Shown: piece by piece, positions 12,428 to 20,706 of the stretch
Layout of the letters: each line of letters starts with the position of its first letter
Numbering within the stretch: position 1 is the first letter of the stretch
Made by a program: the position numbers and the translations under genes
Virus record (IMG/VR): IMGVR_UViG_3300043399_000151
Span: 1-37,652 of that record
Reading direction: 5' to 3' (one strand)
DNA from: a virus
DNA length: 37,652 bases
The notes under the pieces: model-generated
What the model saw: the letters and a program-made list of their open reading frames with translations, nothing else
Told to the model about the DNA's origin: nothing
Database searches by the model: none

Positions 12428-14244
12428 GCAGCCTTGTCCTTTATCGGTTCGGCATCTGCTGGCCGGTTGTATCCCAAGATGCGAAAGAATCCGCCGTCCT
12501 TTACATAACTGACTGTAAACGGGGTGACGGTTGCTCCGTTCGTAGCGTTATCAAACAAGGCCCAGTCGCGCATCCCTTTGGTATGCTTTGCATCCGGCAT
12601 ATGCCAAGTTGAAAAATGCCTGTATGGCGTGCGCCAATCTGCGCGGATGGTCCTATTTCCTTTTGTGCTGATCCCCTCACGAAACTTTACACTAATCACC
12701 TCATCAGTCTGCGGCCTGGTTGGATCGCGCTTCAGGGCTTGGAATTCAATTACCAGCTTTTCGTTCGGGTCCACGATCTCGGCTTTGCACTCGCAGCAAT
12801 ACCGCGCAGCAATATCATTTGGCGCTTCGCACTGCGGGCATTCCTTGCTGGTCCAGCGGTATCCGCACCGCTCATAACTTCCATTTGCTCCGGTGCGGGT
12901 CATCCCGAAGCAGCGCCTTCCATAATGAGCGGCTATTGGGCCATATTCGCTCATCAGGCGCTCGCCAAACACATCCAAGCAGTAGCCGTTCGCGTCAAAC
13001 TGATAGTCCTTGTAGTCTGGATTCAGGCTAAACTCGTTAATGTGCGAGCATTCTGGGCATTCAGCCTCGATAGGCTGTCCTCCACCAGCTTTGCCAGCTT
13101 TGATCTGCGGATTATAGATGTCTCCATCTGGGAAATGCCGCTCCACATTGTCGGCGTAGTCCAGCAGCAGGCTTGTATCCTTGCCATCATGCAAGCGCCA
13201 TGCTCGCCCCAATATCTGCTGAAGAAGAGCGGCGCTTTCCGTATAGCGAAGCAGCACAATGGTTTCGGTGTGGCTTACGTCAAACCCTGTTGTAAGCGTG
13301 CCGACGCTGACAAGATAGCGGAACTTTTGCGCCCTATACCGCTCAATAATCTCTTTGCGGTTCTTGGTCTCGCCAGTCACCAGTTCGCTATTGCCGGGAG
13401 GCAGGCTCGCCATGATCTCCTCAGCATGGCGCACGGTGGCAGCAAACAGCATTACCCCTCCGCTGCGATCCTGAGCCTGTCTCATTGCATCCGCAACGAT
13501 TGATGCAGTCTTCCTGCCATGCCCAACAAAGGCGCGCTCCACGGTGCCGTAATTGAGCGTTCCGTTGGGCAGCAGTTCTACCCCGCTAGTGTCGTATCCT
13601 TCAGCATTGATTGCGCCAATCTCCATTGGCGTGATGAAACCTTCGTCCAGCATTTCGCGTGCGCTGACCCGGTAAACGCATTTGGTGAAATACGGATCGC
13701 GGGTCACGTCATCACCGTTGACCTTGGCGTTCTCATCTCCAGGCCATATTCTGAACACATAACCGCTACCAAGCCGATATGGCGTGCCAGACAAGCCAAT
13801 CACACGCAATTTTGGGTTAGCCTCCCGCATGGTATCAATAATTGCGCGAATGGTTGGTGTCAGGCCATGGCATTCGTCCACGATCACAGCGCAAAAACCA
13901 TCTGATCCAGATCGGCAAAACCGGCTGATAGCGTTGCTCACTGTCTTGGGTGTGCCAAACACCACCACGTTGCGCGTAGACTTCTGACCAGCACTCGCGC
14001 TGAAGATGCTGGCTGGCTCGCCAGTCATCATATACTTTTCGTGGTTCTGCTTTACCAGTTCCGCACTTGGCGCAAGGCACAGCACCCGCTTGCCGCTGAT
14101 GCCGTGCAGCGCATGCGCAATCGCGGCGATCATGAACGACTTGCCTGCGGCTGGGGCAGCGTCGATCATGCAGGGATCAATCGACTGCCGCAGCCAAGCC
14201 AAAGCAGCGTCTACGGCTTTTTGCTGGTAGGGGCGGAGTTTCAT
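12424..14244 (-). CDS. Superfamily 2 DEAD/DEAH-type helicase
   Basis: A 606-residue helicase. RPYQQKAV forms the Q-like start; Walker A APAAGKS is at about residues 30-36 and the Walker B box DECH at about 123-126. GLSGTPYR is motif III-like. The C-terminal helicase half contains GFDVSHTETIVLLR and QILGRAWR with the arginine finger. Two Cys clusters follow (CPECSHINEF and CPQCEAPNDI...CCECKAE), probably zinc-binding. It should unwind DNA or branched intermediates with ATP. It is the largest gene of the minus-strand replication operon, between the exonuclease and the VRR-NUC gene. Confidence 0.92.
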   Translation of the reverse strand: MKLRPYQQKAVDAALAWLRQSIDPCMIDAAPAAGKSFMIAAIAHALHGISGKRVLCLAPSAELVKQNHEKYMMTGEPASIFSASAGQKSTRNVVVFGTPKTVSNAISRFCRSGSDGFCAVIVDECHGLTPTIRAIIDTMREANPKLRVIGLSGTPYRLGSGYVFRIWPGDENAKVNGDDVTRDPYFTKCVYRVSAREMLDEGFITPMEIGAINAEGYDTSGVELLPNGTLNYGTVERAFVGHGRKTASIVADAMRQAQDRSGGVMLFAATVRHAEEIMASLPPGNSELVTGETKNRKEIIERYRAQKFRYLVSVGTLTTGFDVSHTETIVLLRYTESAALLQQILGRAWRLHDGKDTSLLLDYADNVERHFPDGDIYNPQIKAGKAGGGQPIEAECPECSHINEFSLNPDYKDYQFDANGYCLDVFGERLMSEYGPIAAHYGRRCFGMTRTGANGSYERCGYRWTSKECPQCEAPNDIAARYCCECKAEIVDPNEKLVIEFQALKRDPTRPQTDEVISVKFREGISTKGNRTIRADWRTPYRHFSTWHMPDAKHTKGMRDWALFDNATNGATVTPFTVSYVKDGGFFRILGYNRPADAEPIKDKAA

Positions 14245-14255
14245 GTTCTTTATTC

Positions 14256-15137
14256 CTACCTCAAACCCCAGAAGCTGGTCGGCTCACCACGAAACGGTTC
14301 CAGATTGGCCTTCGGGCATAGTTTCTTGATTGCCTTGGCGTAGCTGACCGATCCCTGCTTCTGCGTCAGGGTCAGTTTGCGACCGCCAATGATGGCGTTC
14401 TTTTCGCCAGCGAGAGTGACCATCTCTGACAGCAGATCACGCTTGCGCTTTGCTAGGCGCTCCAATGACTCGTTAATCTCATCCCACTCCGCAATCATCT
14501 TGGCTGCTTCTGGAGTGTCGATCTCAACCCGCTTTGGAGCCAGGTACTCCTCTGCATTCTCTGCTAATTCGTGCAGAAACTCAGCATGGAACTGCTTCAA
14601 GATCGGCAGGTGCTCGTTAATCCAGTCTGGATCATAATCCACCTTATGGCATGATGTACTGTTTACGCTCCACTGGTAAAACCAGCAGTGCTTGGTGCGG
14701 GTGACATACATCTGCACTTGCATCTGCGCGTAGTAATGCGGCTGGTCTTCTGGTGTCTTAAACTCAGGCGCTTCCTCTTTGCGCAAGCCATAAGGACATT
14801 TGATCTCGATCAGGCCTCCATCGCTGACGTATCCGTCGGGACTGGCTCCGAGCCAATCCTCATGGATAATGAACGGCGCAGGCTTGCAGCGCAGGCCCTG
14901 TTCCATCTGAAACTCAACCATTGCACCGGATTCATTATGTGTTCCGTAGTCTGTTGCCACATTTCCGGTAAACTCGGTTGGCGCGCCTAGCGCAGCGCGC
15001 ACCATAGATCGCATGGCATCCGAGCGCTTCATGTATGGCGACAAGCCGAGGATCGCTCCAACGATAGACCCTGTGACGCGGCCTTTACGCTTTTCAAACC
15101 ACGCTTCTGTGCGCTGTTCTGGCTCAAAGTTTTCCAT
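14256..15137 (-). CDS. YqaJ-type exonuclease (lambda Exo superfamily)
   Basis: A 293-residue protein. The YqaJ signature is clear: RTEAWFEKRKGRVTGS at the start, LGASPDGYV with catalytic Asp near residue 101 and GGLIEIKCP with Glu 111 and Lys 113. The helix QPHYYAQMQVQMYVT carries the conserved Gln. It should resect double-stranded ends 5' to 3', giving single-strand tails for annealing or strand exchange. Together with the adjacent SSB-like protein and Sak4-like ATPase it forms a phage recombination module. The C-terminal part after residue 200 is helical (DEINESLERLAKRKRDLLSE). Confidence 0.92.
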   Translation of the reverse strand: MENFEPEQRTEAWFEKRKGRVTGSIVGAILGLSPYMKRSDAMRSMVRAALGAPTEFTGNVATDYGTHNESGAMVEFQMEQGLRCKPAPFIIHEDWLGASPDGYVSDGGLIEIKCPYGLRKEEAPEFKTPEDQPHYYAQMQVQMYVTRTKHCWFYQWSVNSTSCHKVDYDPDWINEHLPILKQFHAEFLHELAENAEEYLAPKRVEIDTPEAAKMIAEWDEINESLERLAKRKRDLLSEMVTLAGEKNAIIGGRKLTLTQKQGSVSYAKAIKKLCPKANLEPFRGEPTSFWGLR

Positions 15138-15163
15138 GCCTATATCTCCAATTGTTATCCTCG

Positions 15164-15183
15164 CCCCCGCCGTAAGGCAGGGG
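15164..15183 (-). promoter_or_regulatory. Hairpin between SSB-like and exonuclease genes
   Basis: An 8-bp stem with one G-U pair (CCCCTGCC/GGCGGGGG on the minus strand) and a four-base loop lies in the 62-base gap before the exonuclease start. There is no T-run after it on the minus strand, so it looks like an attenuator or RNA-stability element rather than a terminator. Confidence 0.4.
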
Positions 15184-15199
15184 TCCGGTAACGATTGGA

Positions 15200-15766
15200 T
15201 CAGAACGGAATGTCATCGTCTTCTACAGCAACACCAGGGGCGGGCTTGGGTGCAGGCTTATGGGCCTCAGTGCCGATACTGACAGCGGAGGTCTTCGGAG
15301 CAACGGCGCAAACCCAATTGCCGTCCATCTGCTGGCCATCACTGCCCTTCATGGACCAAGTCTTCACCTTGATGACCATCGCCTTGTTGCAGAGCGAAAG
15401 GGCAAGGTTATCGTCCGTTGGCGTACCCTGAACTCGGGCCAGCTTGCCACCAGCATTTGCGTCAATTGCTGCAAGCATACGCAGTGCCTTGTCACGCTTC
15501 TTGGCTGGGTCCTTTGCCTTGGGGTCATCATCCGTCACCCACAGCTTCTGGAAAATCTTACGGTTGGCATATGCTTCAGGCTTGGCGATAGACCAGCGCA
15601 GCGAGATGTAATTGTTAAACTCTCGGTCCTGCGCCCACTTAGCTTCATCAAGCATGGCAAGTACGCTGCTATCATCAGGGATCGGGGCAAGATTGCCACC
15701 CTCGATCTCAAAGTTACTGCCGGTTTGCGTGGCATCATCGCCATCGCTCAAATTCCAAAACGACAT
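15200..15766 (-). CDS. Single-strand DNA-binding protein (SSB-like)
   Basis: A 188-residue protein. The body contains NYISLRWSIAKPEAYANRKI, which fits the OB-fold-like DUF669-type phage SSB group. The C-terminus is acidic with a final aromatic residue (VAVEDDDIPF), the hallmark tail by which SSB proteins bind partner enzymes. Ala/Pro/Lys-rich linker sequence precedes the tail. It lies between the Sak4-like ATPase and the exonuclease, as in other phage recombination modules. It should coat single strands produced by the exonuclease and helicase. The family assignment is by features, not by search. Confidence 0.75.
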   Translation of the reverse strand: MSFWNLSDGDDATQTGSNFEIEGGNLAPIPDDSSVLAMLDEAKWAQDREFNNYISLRWSIAKPEAYANRKIFQKLWVTDDDPKAKDPAKKRDKALRMLAAIDANAGGKLARVQGTPTDDNLALSLCNKAMVIKVKTWSMKGSDGQQMDGNWVCAVAPKTSAVSIGTEAHKPAPKPAPGVAVEDDDIPF

Positions 15767-15778
15767 CTCTCAGTCTCC

Positions 15779-16627
15779 TTACGCAAAATCTTCGGGGTTG
15801 TAGTCTTCTTCGGGCTGCGTATCAGCCTTCGCCTTCCTGGCCTTGCTTGGCGCAGCAGGAAGATCAAAGAACTTGGCAAACGGGTTTTCGCCAGCCGCAA
15901 AGTCAAGCGGCTCAGTAATGCCAAAGCGGTTCTTGGACACGCTCGCAGCAGTAGCGTGGCAGATCACCTCACGGTCGCCATTGCTGACAATCTTCTTGCG
16001 GTCTCCATCGTCGCCCCGCAGTGCAGAGACCAAGCGAACGAATGCAACCATGTCCACGTCATCGACATAGGGCGGCAGGGATTTGTTCATCAGTCGCAAC
16101 GAATAGCGCGTGTAATCGTCCTGATCTGGTGGGCGCACAGCCTCAAGATCGGCGTGGCTGATAAACACCACTGCCATGTTCTTGCGCTCGTTCAGCAACC
16201 CAGCGCCCTTACGCAGCCGCTGGTGCATTGCAGCAACAGCAGCAGCGCCAGCACCATAACCACCAAGAGCCTGATTGATCGACTTGGCCCGCCCATCGCG
16301 GTCCATAACATCCTTGATGAAAAGCTGCTCGCAAGCGCTCACACTGTCTACAACCAGCGTCTTGTAGCTGTGGTCTTCCTGAAGCAGTGCCAAAAGCTGC
16401 GGCCACAGATCATCTGCTGACTTCAGCAGCGGGAAAGCGTCTGGGCGCTTGTCAGCAGGAATGGACATAAGACCATCCTCTGCGCGGATAACAATGGGGT
16501 TGGGGAAGGTGGATGCAAGACTCGTCTTGCCCGTTCCTGCATCGCCGCAGATCGTAATGACCGGCGCACGAGTCTCTGGTTTCTTAATGGTATTGAGAAC
16601 ACTCATAGTCATCGCTTTCTGGCACAT
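15779..16627 (-). CDS. Sak4-like RecA-fold ATPase
   Basis: A protein of up to 282 residues. ATG 16627 is the first start, and ATGs at 16612 and 16606 are alternatives; none has a strong ribosome binding site. Walker A GDAGTGKT is at about residues 28-35 and Walker B LVVDSV at about 91-96. FPNPIVIRAEDGLMSIP and AVVFISHADLEAVRPP fit the AAA_24/Sak4 group. Members promote single-strand annealing or strand exchange with an SSB partner. The C-terminus is acidic (EEDYNPEDFA). It is the first gene of the minus-strand operon, next to the divergent control region. Confidence 0.88.
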   Translation of the reverse strand: MCQKAMTMSVLNTIKKPETRAPVITICGDAGTGKTSLASTFPNPIVIRAEDGLMSIPADKRPDAFPLLKSADDLWPQLLALLQEDHSYKTLVVDSVSACEQLFIKDVMDRDGRAKSINQALGGYGAGAAAVAAMHQRLRKGAGLLNERKNMAVVFISHADLEAVRPPDQDDYTRYSLRLMNKSLPPYVDDVDMVAFVRLVSALRGDDGDRKKIVSNGDREVICHATAASVSKNRFGITEPLDFAAGENPFAKFFDLPAAPSKARKAKADTQPEEDYNPEDFA

Positions 16628-16666
16628 TGGCCTTATCCCGGCAGCGACGGGGTCACACGCTGCGGA

Positions 16667-16701
16667 TTGACATATCCGACATTAAAGGTAGCTTGTCAAG
16701 C
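16667..16701. promoter_or_regulatory. Divergent control region with candidate Cro operator
   Basis: On the plus strand TTGACA (16667-16672) is followed after 16 bases by TAGCTT (16689-16694). On the minus strand TTGACA (plus 16699-16694) is followed after 19 bases by TATGTC (plus 16674-16669). Each -35 overlaps the -10 of the opposite promoter. A perfect 11-base inverted repeat GCTTGTCAAGC (16691-16701) covers the edge of both and is a good candidate operator for the Cro-like protein. The surrounding gap 16628-16724 contains no gene. Confidence 0.5.
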
Positions 16702-16724
16702 AGGCTTTAACCCATGAGGAAAAA

Positions 16725-16883
16725 ATGACGACAAAAGAGGCTCTGGCGCTGTTTGATAACAGCTATCGAAAACTGGCAGAAGCACTTGGGATAACCGAGC
16801 AGGCTGTTCGGCAATGGGGTGATACCGTTCCAGAATTGCGGGTCTATCAGATCAAGGTTCTCAAGGGAGACACCAAGAAATGA
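16725..16883 (+). CDS. Cro-like transcriptional regulator (P22 type)
   Basis: A 52-residue protein, with AGGAAAAA just before the ATG. It reads MTTKEALALFDNSYRKLAEA, then LGITEQAVRQWGDTVPELRV. This has the same order as P22 Cro: a first helix, the helix-turn-helix LAEALGITEQAVRQWG, then VPELRVYQIKVL. It should bind the palindrome in its own promoter region and shut down divergent transcription. It overlaps the primase start (ATGA), so the two are co-transcribed. No CI-type partner is found. Confidence 0.78.
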   Translation: MTTKEALALFDNSYRKLAEALGITEQAVRQWGDTVPELRVYQIKVLKGDTKK

Positions 16884-19171
16884 GCCTGCACCGCGAGTTT
16901 ATAGAGGCTGGCTTTCGCATCTTTCCGCTGTGGCGGTTCAAGGACGGCGTGTGCGAGTGCGGAAATGTGGAATGCTCTGCTCTTGGCAAGCACCCCAGAG
17001 CATCAAACTGGCAGCATACCCCAGAATGGGATGATGAGCAGATTGAAACGATGGAAGAGTTCGGCCATCTCGACAGCGGTTATGGCGTGCTGTGCAAGGG
17101 CTTGCTGGTCATTGACGTAGATGCACGCAATGGCGGCGTAGAATCGTTTGAGAAGCTGTGCGCTGCCATCCCTGCTATTCGCGGGGCTGACTTTATTGTC
17201 AGCACTGGCTCAGGCGGTGGATCGCGCCATGTATATTACGCGCTGGAAGAATCTATTCCGCTTCTGTCCCATCATGCGGACTATCCTGGCATTGACTTTA
17301 AGAGCAGCGGTTTTGTTGTGGGGCCAGGATCGCGTCACCACAGCGGCAGTATCTATCAGGCTCTTGCTGGTTCTCCTTATGACATTGGCCCTGCGCCAAC
17401 CGCTTTGTTGGATATGCTGCGCAAGCCTGAGCGCCATCGCACTGAATATAACGGCAGCACACTAGACGTATCGCAGGACGATATTGCCGGGATGCTGTTA
17501 CATGTAACCAATGATGACTGCCACTATGACGATTGGGTAAAGATCGGCATGGCAATCCATCAGGCCACTGGTGGAACCGGCTACGAACTATGGCGCGCAT
17601 GGTCGGCGCAGTCTTCCAAGCATGACGAAAGCATGATGGAGAAGCGTTGGCACAGCTTTGGCAAGTCAGCCAACCCTGTCACAATTGGAACGCTGATTTA
17701 TCATGCCGAGCAGAACGGCTGGGTCATGCCTGTCACGTTCCACGAAGAAGCCGAGTTTGATATGCCCATGCCTGTGGCCCAAGAAGCCAAGGGCGATCTG
17801 CCGTTTGACATTGCTGGGGTTGATCTGACCAGTCCACCTGGGTTCGTCGGAGAGGTTGCGCGCTGGATTGAAAGCCAGTCCCGCCGGGAGCGCCGCCATC
17901 TTGCTGTTGCTACGGCTTTGACCGCCATCGGCAACGTCGGCGGTCTTCGCTACATGGATGCCCGCGACGGTGCCACAGCCAATCTGTTTGCGTTCTGCGT
18001 GGCGGGGTCCGGTACTGGCAAGGAAGCCATGAACCAGGCCATCTCCAAGATCCACCGAGTGGCTGGTCTTGCTCCTGCAACGCATGGCTCCATAAAGTCA
18101 GAGCAGGAGATTACCCGCAATCTCGTTCGCCATCAGGCAGCGCTCTACGTCATCGATGAGGTGGGTCACCTACTGTCAAAGATCGCTAATGCCCAGAAGC
18201 GTGGTGGAGCAGCATACCTTGAGGCCACCATTGGCGTGCTGATGTCTGCATACTCAAAGGCAAACAGTTTCATGCTACTGACGGGTGACGTAAAGGAGAC
18301 CGTCAAGGCTGAACTGCTGAAAGAGATCAGCCAGATCACTCGCAAGCTGGATGATGGGGCCAACACCTATCTTGAGCGGCGCTTGGACAGCTTGCAACAT
18401 CAAGTGGACAGCATCGACCACGGGTTGGAGCGGCCTTTCGTTTCGATGATTGGTTACACGACCCCGGTGATGTTTGACGCGCTGGTTGACTTTGAAGGAG
18501 CAACTAACGGGTTCTTCGGTCGCTCCGTAGTGTTCAACGAGCGTGACACCGCTCCTCCAACCAAGGCAAACTTCCGCGCACCGGCAATGCCGGAAAGCAT
18601 GGCTGCAACGATCCGGGTCATTGCGACTGGCGGGGAATACGACACGACCGAAAATGGCCGCGTGGAATACCTAGGCGACAGGGCCGAAATACCAACAGAT
18701 GCACAGGCTGACGCAATGCTTGAAGCAGCGCGCATCTGGTATGATGAGCAGGCTATGCTTCACCGGGATGGCACAGGCTTGGAGGCGCTCTATCTGCGGG
18801 CCTATGAACTGCTGTCGAAGGTGTCGCTTATCCTTGCCATACCGGAGCGCATCCGCACGGCAGAGCACGTCCGCTGGGCTTTCGCCTTGGTACGCCGAGA
18901 TGTCGAGGAAAAGATGCGGCTGGTTACTGCAAACGACCGCGACAAGGATGCACCTATTGAAGCCATGCGGGCGCGCATCGCAAATACATGCAGTGGCAGT
19001 GATGGGGTGACGGCTGGCGTGCTGTACAACAAGTTGCGCCCTCGCAAAAAGGAAGACGTAGACAAGGTGATCGCAGGCATGATCGCAGCCGGTATTCTTG
19101 AGCGGCTTGAGATCAAGAATGCCGGGAACGGCAAACCGACTGTGCGATACCGCTATGTTGGGGACGGGTGA
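16880..19171 (+). CDS. Primase-polymerase / helicase replication protein
   Basis: A 763-residue replication protein. The N-terminal prim-pol domain has VIDVD at about residues 77-81 with following NGG, STGSGGGSRHVYY near 108-120, and the GIDFKSSGFVVGPGSRH box near 137-153. A PriCT-like region follows at about 203-275 (DDWVKIGMAIHQATGG, ending PVTIGTLIYHA). The ATPase core, of DUF3987-like type, has Walker A AGSGTGKEA at 375-383 and Walker B LYVIDEVGH at 422-430. The C-terminus looks like a winged helix (GVTAGVLYNKLRPRKKEDVD). It should prime and unwind at the origin, which probably lies immediately downstream. It is transcribed with Cro. Confidence 0.9.
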   Translation: MSLHREFIEAGFRIFPLWRFKDGVCECGNVECSALGKHPRASNWQHTPEWDDEQIETMEEFGHLDSGYGVLCKGLLVIDVDARNGGVESFEKLCAAIPAIRGADFIVSTGSGGGSRHVYYALEESIPLLSHHADYPGIDFKSSGFVVGPGSRHHSGSIYQALAGSPYDIGPAPTALLDMLRKPERHRTEYNGSTLDVSQDDIAGMLLHVTNDDCHYDDWVKIGMAIHQATGGTGYELWRAWSAQSSKHDESMMEKRWHSFGKSANPVTIGTLIYHAEQNGWVMPVTFHEEAEFDMPMPVAQEAKGDLPFDIAGVDLTSPPGFVGEVARWIESQSRRERRHLAVATALTAIGNVGGLRYMDARDGATANLFAFCVAGSGTGKEAMNQAISKIHRVAGLAPATHGSIKSEQEITRNLVRHQAALYVIDEVGHLLSKIANAQKRGGAAYLEATIGVLMSAYSKANSFMLLTGDVKETVKAELLKEISQITRKLDDGANTYLERRLDSLQHQVDSIDHGLERPFVSMIGYTTPVMFDALVDFEGATNGFFGRSVVFNERDTAPPTKANFRAPAMPESMAATIRVIATGGEYDTTENGRVEYLGDRAEIPTDAQADAMLEAARIWYDEQAMLHRDGTGLEALYLRAYELLSKVSLILAIPERIRTAEHVRWAFALVRRDVEEKMRLVTANDRDKDAPIEAMRARIANTCSGSDGVTAGVLYNKLRPRKKEDVDKVIAGMIAAGILERLEIKNAGNGKPTVRYRYVGDG

Positions 19172-19429
19172 GGACTTAGTGGACTTAGTGTGGCTCACTA
19201 TCTCCTCACTATGTCTTTAATCCTTTAAAATCATACGTTTACGGAGGAGTTAGGGACATAGTGAGACTTCTCGGACAGATACAGATAAATCCCTTTAAAT
19301 ATGCCCTACAGATAGGGACCTAGGGATATAGCTTAGAGGCTTGTTTTTGAAGGATAAAATAAAATGAATCTATATATCTCTCTATCTCTCTATCTGATAC
19401 CCTTAAAGGTATAGAAACAAAAGGAAAAA

Positions 19430-19454
19430 GACATAGTGAGCGCTTCACTAGGTC
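19430..19454. repeat. Imperfect 25-base palindrome of the repeat family
   Basis: Arms GACATAGTGA (19430-19439) and TCACTAGGTC (19445-19454) differ at one position and are separated by GCGCT. The left arm is a copy of the element at 19255-19265. It may bind an initiator as a dimer or extrude as a hairpin. Confidence 0.6.
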
Positions 19455-19515
19455 CTCCTATGTCCTACTAGGTCCTTTCTGGGCATACTCCCGAATGGTG
19501 TGTGCAATTTCATTC

Positions 19516-19545
19516 TTGCAAAAAAAGAGAAGTAGCTAATATGTA
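19516..19545 (+). promoter_or_regulatory. Weak candidate promoter for 19572-22226
   Basis: TTGCAA (19516-19521) and TATGTA (19540-19545), spacer 18, lie at the downstream edge of the AT-rich region. Both boxes are imperfect; the genes may equally be read from the Cro/primase promoter. Confidence 0.3.
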
Positions 19546-19571
19546 GACGCTACTCAGCTATGGAGATTTTT

Positions 19572-19817
19572 ATGTATCAATTTGAAGACGCCTCACCGGA
19601 AATTTACAATCGTCGTTTTGGTAAAGCTAAAACCCTTGAGCGCATTGCGCTTGAAACAATTCCAACTGGCAAGCAGGTCGTTTTTCCCAAATCGGCTGTA
19701 TCAGGCGGGTCGCTGCGTGCTTGGGCATATCTCCTTGGTAAGGAGAGGGGCATCCGCCTTTCTGTGCGCTCTGTTGGAGATGAATGGATCGTTGCTGCTT
19801 TTGAGCGGGAATCTTAA
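19572..19817 (+). CDS. Small protein of unknown function
   Basis: An 81-residue protein taken from ATG 19572, which has GGAG six bases upstream; an in-frame ATG at 19560 has none. It reads MYQFEDASPEIYNRRFGKAK and then has a basic middle. IPTGKQVVFPKSAVSG leads into LRAWAYLLGKERGIRLSVRS, and a closing beta strand follows (DEWIVAAFERE). The general pattern, a short alpha/beta domain with many basic residues, would fit nucleic acid binding. It is the first gene after the presumed origin. Confidence 0.7.
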   Translation: MYQFEDASPEIYNRRFGKAKTLERIALETIPTGKQVVFPKSAVSGGSLRAWAYLLGKERGIRLSVRSVGDEWIVAAFERES

Positions 19818-19818
19818 C

Positions 19819-19908
19819 ATGGACCCTGCTCTCAGGGACTGGGTTTGGATCAATTTTGGATGGGATTTGGAAGGCCATGAATGGGCCGAAGATGACATCT
19901 GGTTTTAG
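19819..19908 (+). CDS. 29-residue acidic protein
   Basis: ATG 19819 directly follows the previous stop. It reads MDPALRDWVWINFGWDLEGH, then EWAEDDIWF: tryptophan-rich and strongly acidic. There is no clear ribosome binding site, so it would depend on coupling with the upstream gene. A charge-mimicking inhibitor peptide is conceivable, but nothing beyond composition supports it. Confidence 0.4.
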   Translation: MDPALRDWVWINFGWDLEGHEWAEDDIWF

Positions 19909-19922
19909 GAAGGAAGAGTAGG

Positions 19923-20441
19923 ATGGGTAAGCGATCAAACTTTGAACGAGTAGAGCGGGACTATTACCCGACACCGTATGAGGCTGTGGTGCCACTGCTG
20001 GAGCATCTGATACCGAATACATTCTTCGTCGAACCATGCGCTGGCGATGGGCGGCTGGTTGGTCATCTCTTGGAGCATGGGCATATCTGCATCTCGGCCT
20101 GTGACATCGAGCCTCGGCGTGACTGGATCGCCAAGGGTGATGCCCTCAAGGCCGAGATCGGAGTGGCTGACTGCTTCATCACCAACCCGCCTTGGGACCG
20201 GTGTATCCTGCATCCCTTGATCGATCATCTCTCAGCCCAGGCACCGACATGGCTCCTGTTCGATGCCGACTGGATGCACACCAAGCAGGCAGCGCCGTAT
20301 ATGGATCGGTGTGAGGCAATCGTCTCTGTGGGCCGGGTAAAATGGATCGAAGGATCGAAAATGACTGGCAAGGACAATTGCTGCTGGTATCTGTTTGCCA
20401 ATACCCCTAACAACCACACTGAGTTCTACGGGAGGAAGTAA
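19923..20441 (+). CDS. DNA methyltransferase-like protein (class I SAM-dependent)
   Basis: A 172-residue protein with AGGAAG upstream. Motif I FVEPCAGDG (about residues 35-43) should bind S-adenosylmethionine. Motif IV CFITNPPW (about 84-91) is the NPPW type found in N6-adenine and N4-cytosine DNA methyltransferases. DYYPTPYEAV at the start is also typical of phage members of this group. No target-recognition domain is obvious at this length. It could protect phage DNA from restriction or may be an incomplete, inactive form; no matching restriction enzyme is nearby. Confidence 0.75.
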   Translation: MGKRSNFERVERDYYPTPYEAVVPLLEHLIPNTFFVEPCAGDGRLVGHLLEHGHICISACDIEPRRDWIAKGDALKAEIGVADCFITNPPWDRCILHPLIDHLSAQAPTWLLFDADWMHTKQAAPYMDRCEAIVSVGRVKWIEGSKMTGKDNCCWYLFANTPNNHTEFYGRK

Positions 20442-20442
20442 G

Positions 20443-20706
20443 ATGGAAGCGATTAAGCCTAGGGAGTTTATTGAGGCTGGCGATCCAAGAGTGGTCCAGA
20501 TCGGCGGTGACCACTACCGGACAAAAGCCATACAGCCTTGGGATGCTATGGAAGCATGGATGACCAAGGAACAGTTCGCTGGCTTCCTGCGCGGTAATGC
20601 CATCAAGTATCTCGCTAGGGCTGGTTCCAAAGGTGATGCTGTGGTAGATTACCAGAAGGCGCGACACTACTTGGATAAGCTAATCGGGGTTCTAGAGAAT
20701 GATTGA
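20443..20706 (+). CDS. DUF3310 family protein
   Basis: An 87-residue protein from ATG 20443 with GGAGG seven bases upstream. The family core is complete: VQIGGDHYRTKAIQPWDAME, then EQFAGFLRGNAIKYLARAG, then DYQKARHYLDKLI. DUF3310 occurs in many phages as a small protein often annotated as nucleotide kinase, but its activity is unproven. The next gene starts within its last codons (ATG 20699). Confidence 0.9.
   Translation: MEAIKPREFIEAGDPRVVQIGGDHYRTKAIQPWDAMEAWMTKEQFAGFLRGNAIKYLARAGSKGDAVVDYQKARHYLDKLIGVLEND

Larger units (their letters stand above)
19172..19571. other. Non-coding AT-rich repeat region, candidate replication origin
   Basis: About 400 bases without a credible gene, much richer in A and T than its surroundings by eye. 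It carries a degenerate family of GGAC(A/T/C)TAGTG(AG) elements in both directions: tandem GGACTTAGT at 19172-19189, tandem CTCACTATSTC at 19194-19215 (reverse orientation), GGACATAGTGAG at 19254-19265, GGACCTAGG at 19316-19324, GACATAGTGAG at 19430-19440, TCACTAGGTCC at 19445-19455, CTATGTCC near 19458-19465 and ACTAGGTCC near 19467-19475. A pyrimidine 8-mer repeat TATCTCTC runs 19375-19395 within the most AT-rich part. Position directly after the primase gene and the iteron-like layout point to an origin. Confidence 0.55.

Noticed and set aside
15260-16420. Plus-strand ORF of 386 codons
   Set aside because: Antisense to the SSB-like and Sak4-like genes; no domain and no ribosome binding site.
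19364-19414. 16-codon ORF in the AT-rich region
   Set aside because: Low-complexity translation of the TATCTCTC repeat, no ribosome binding site.
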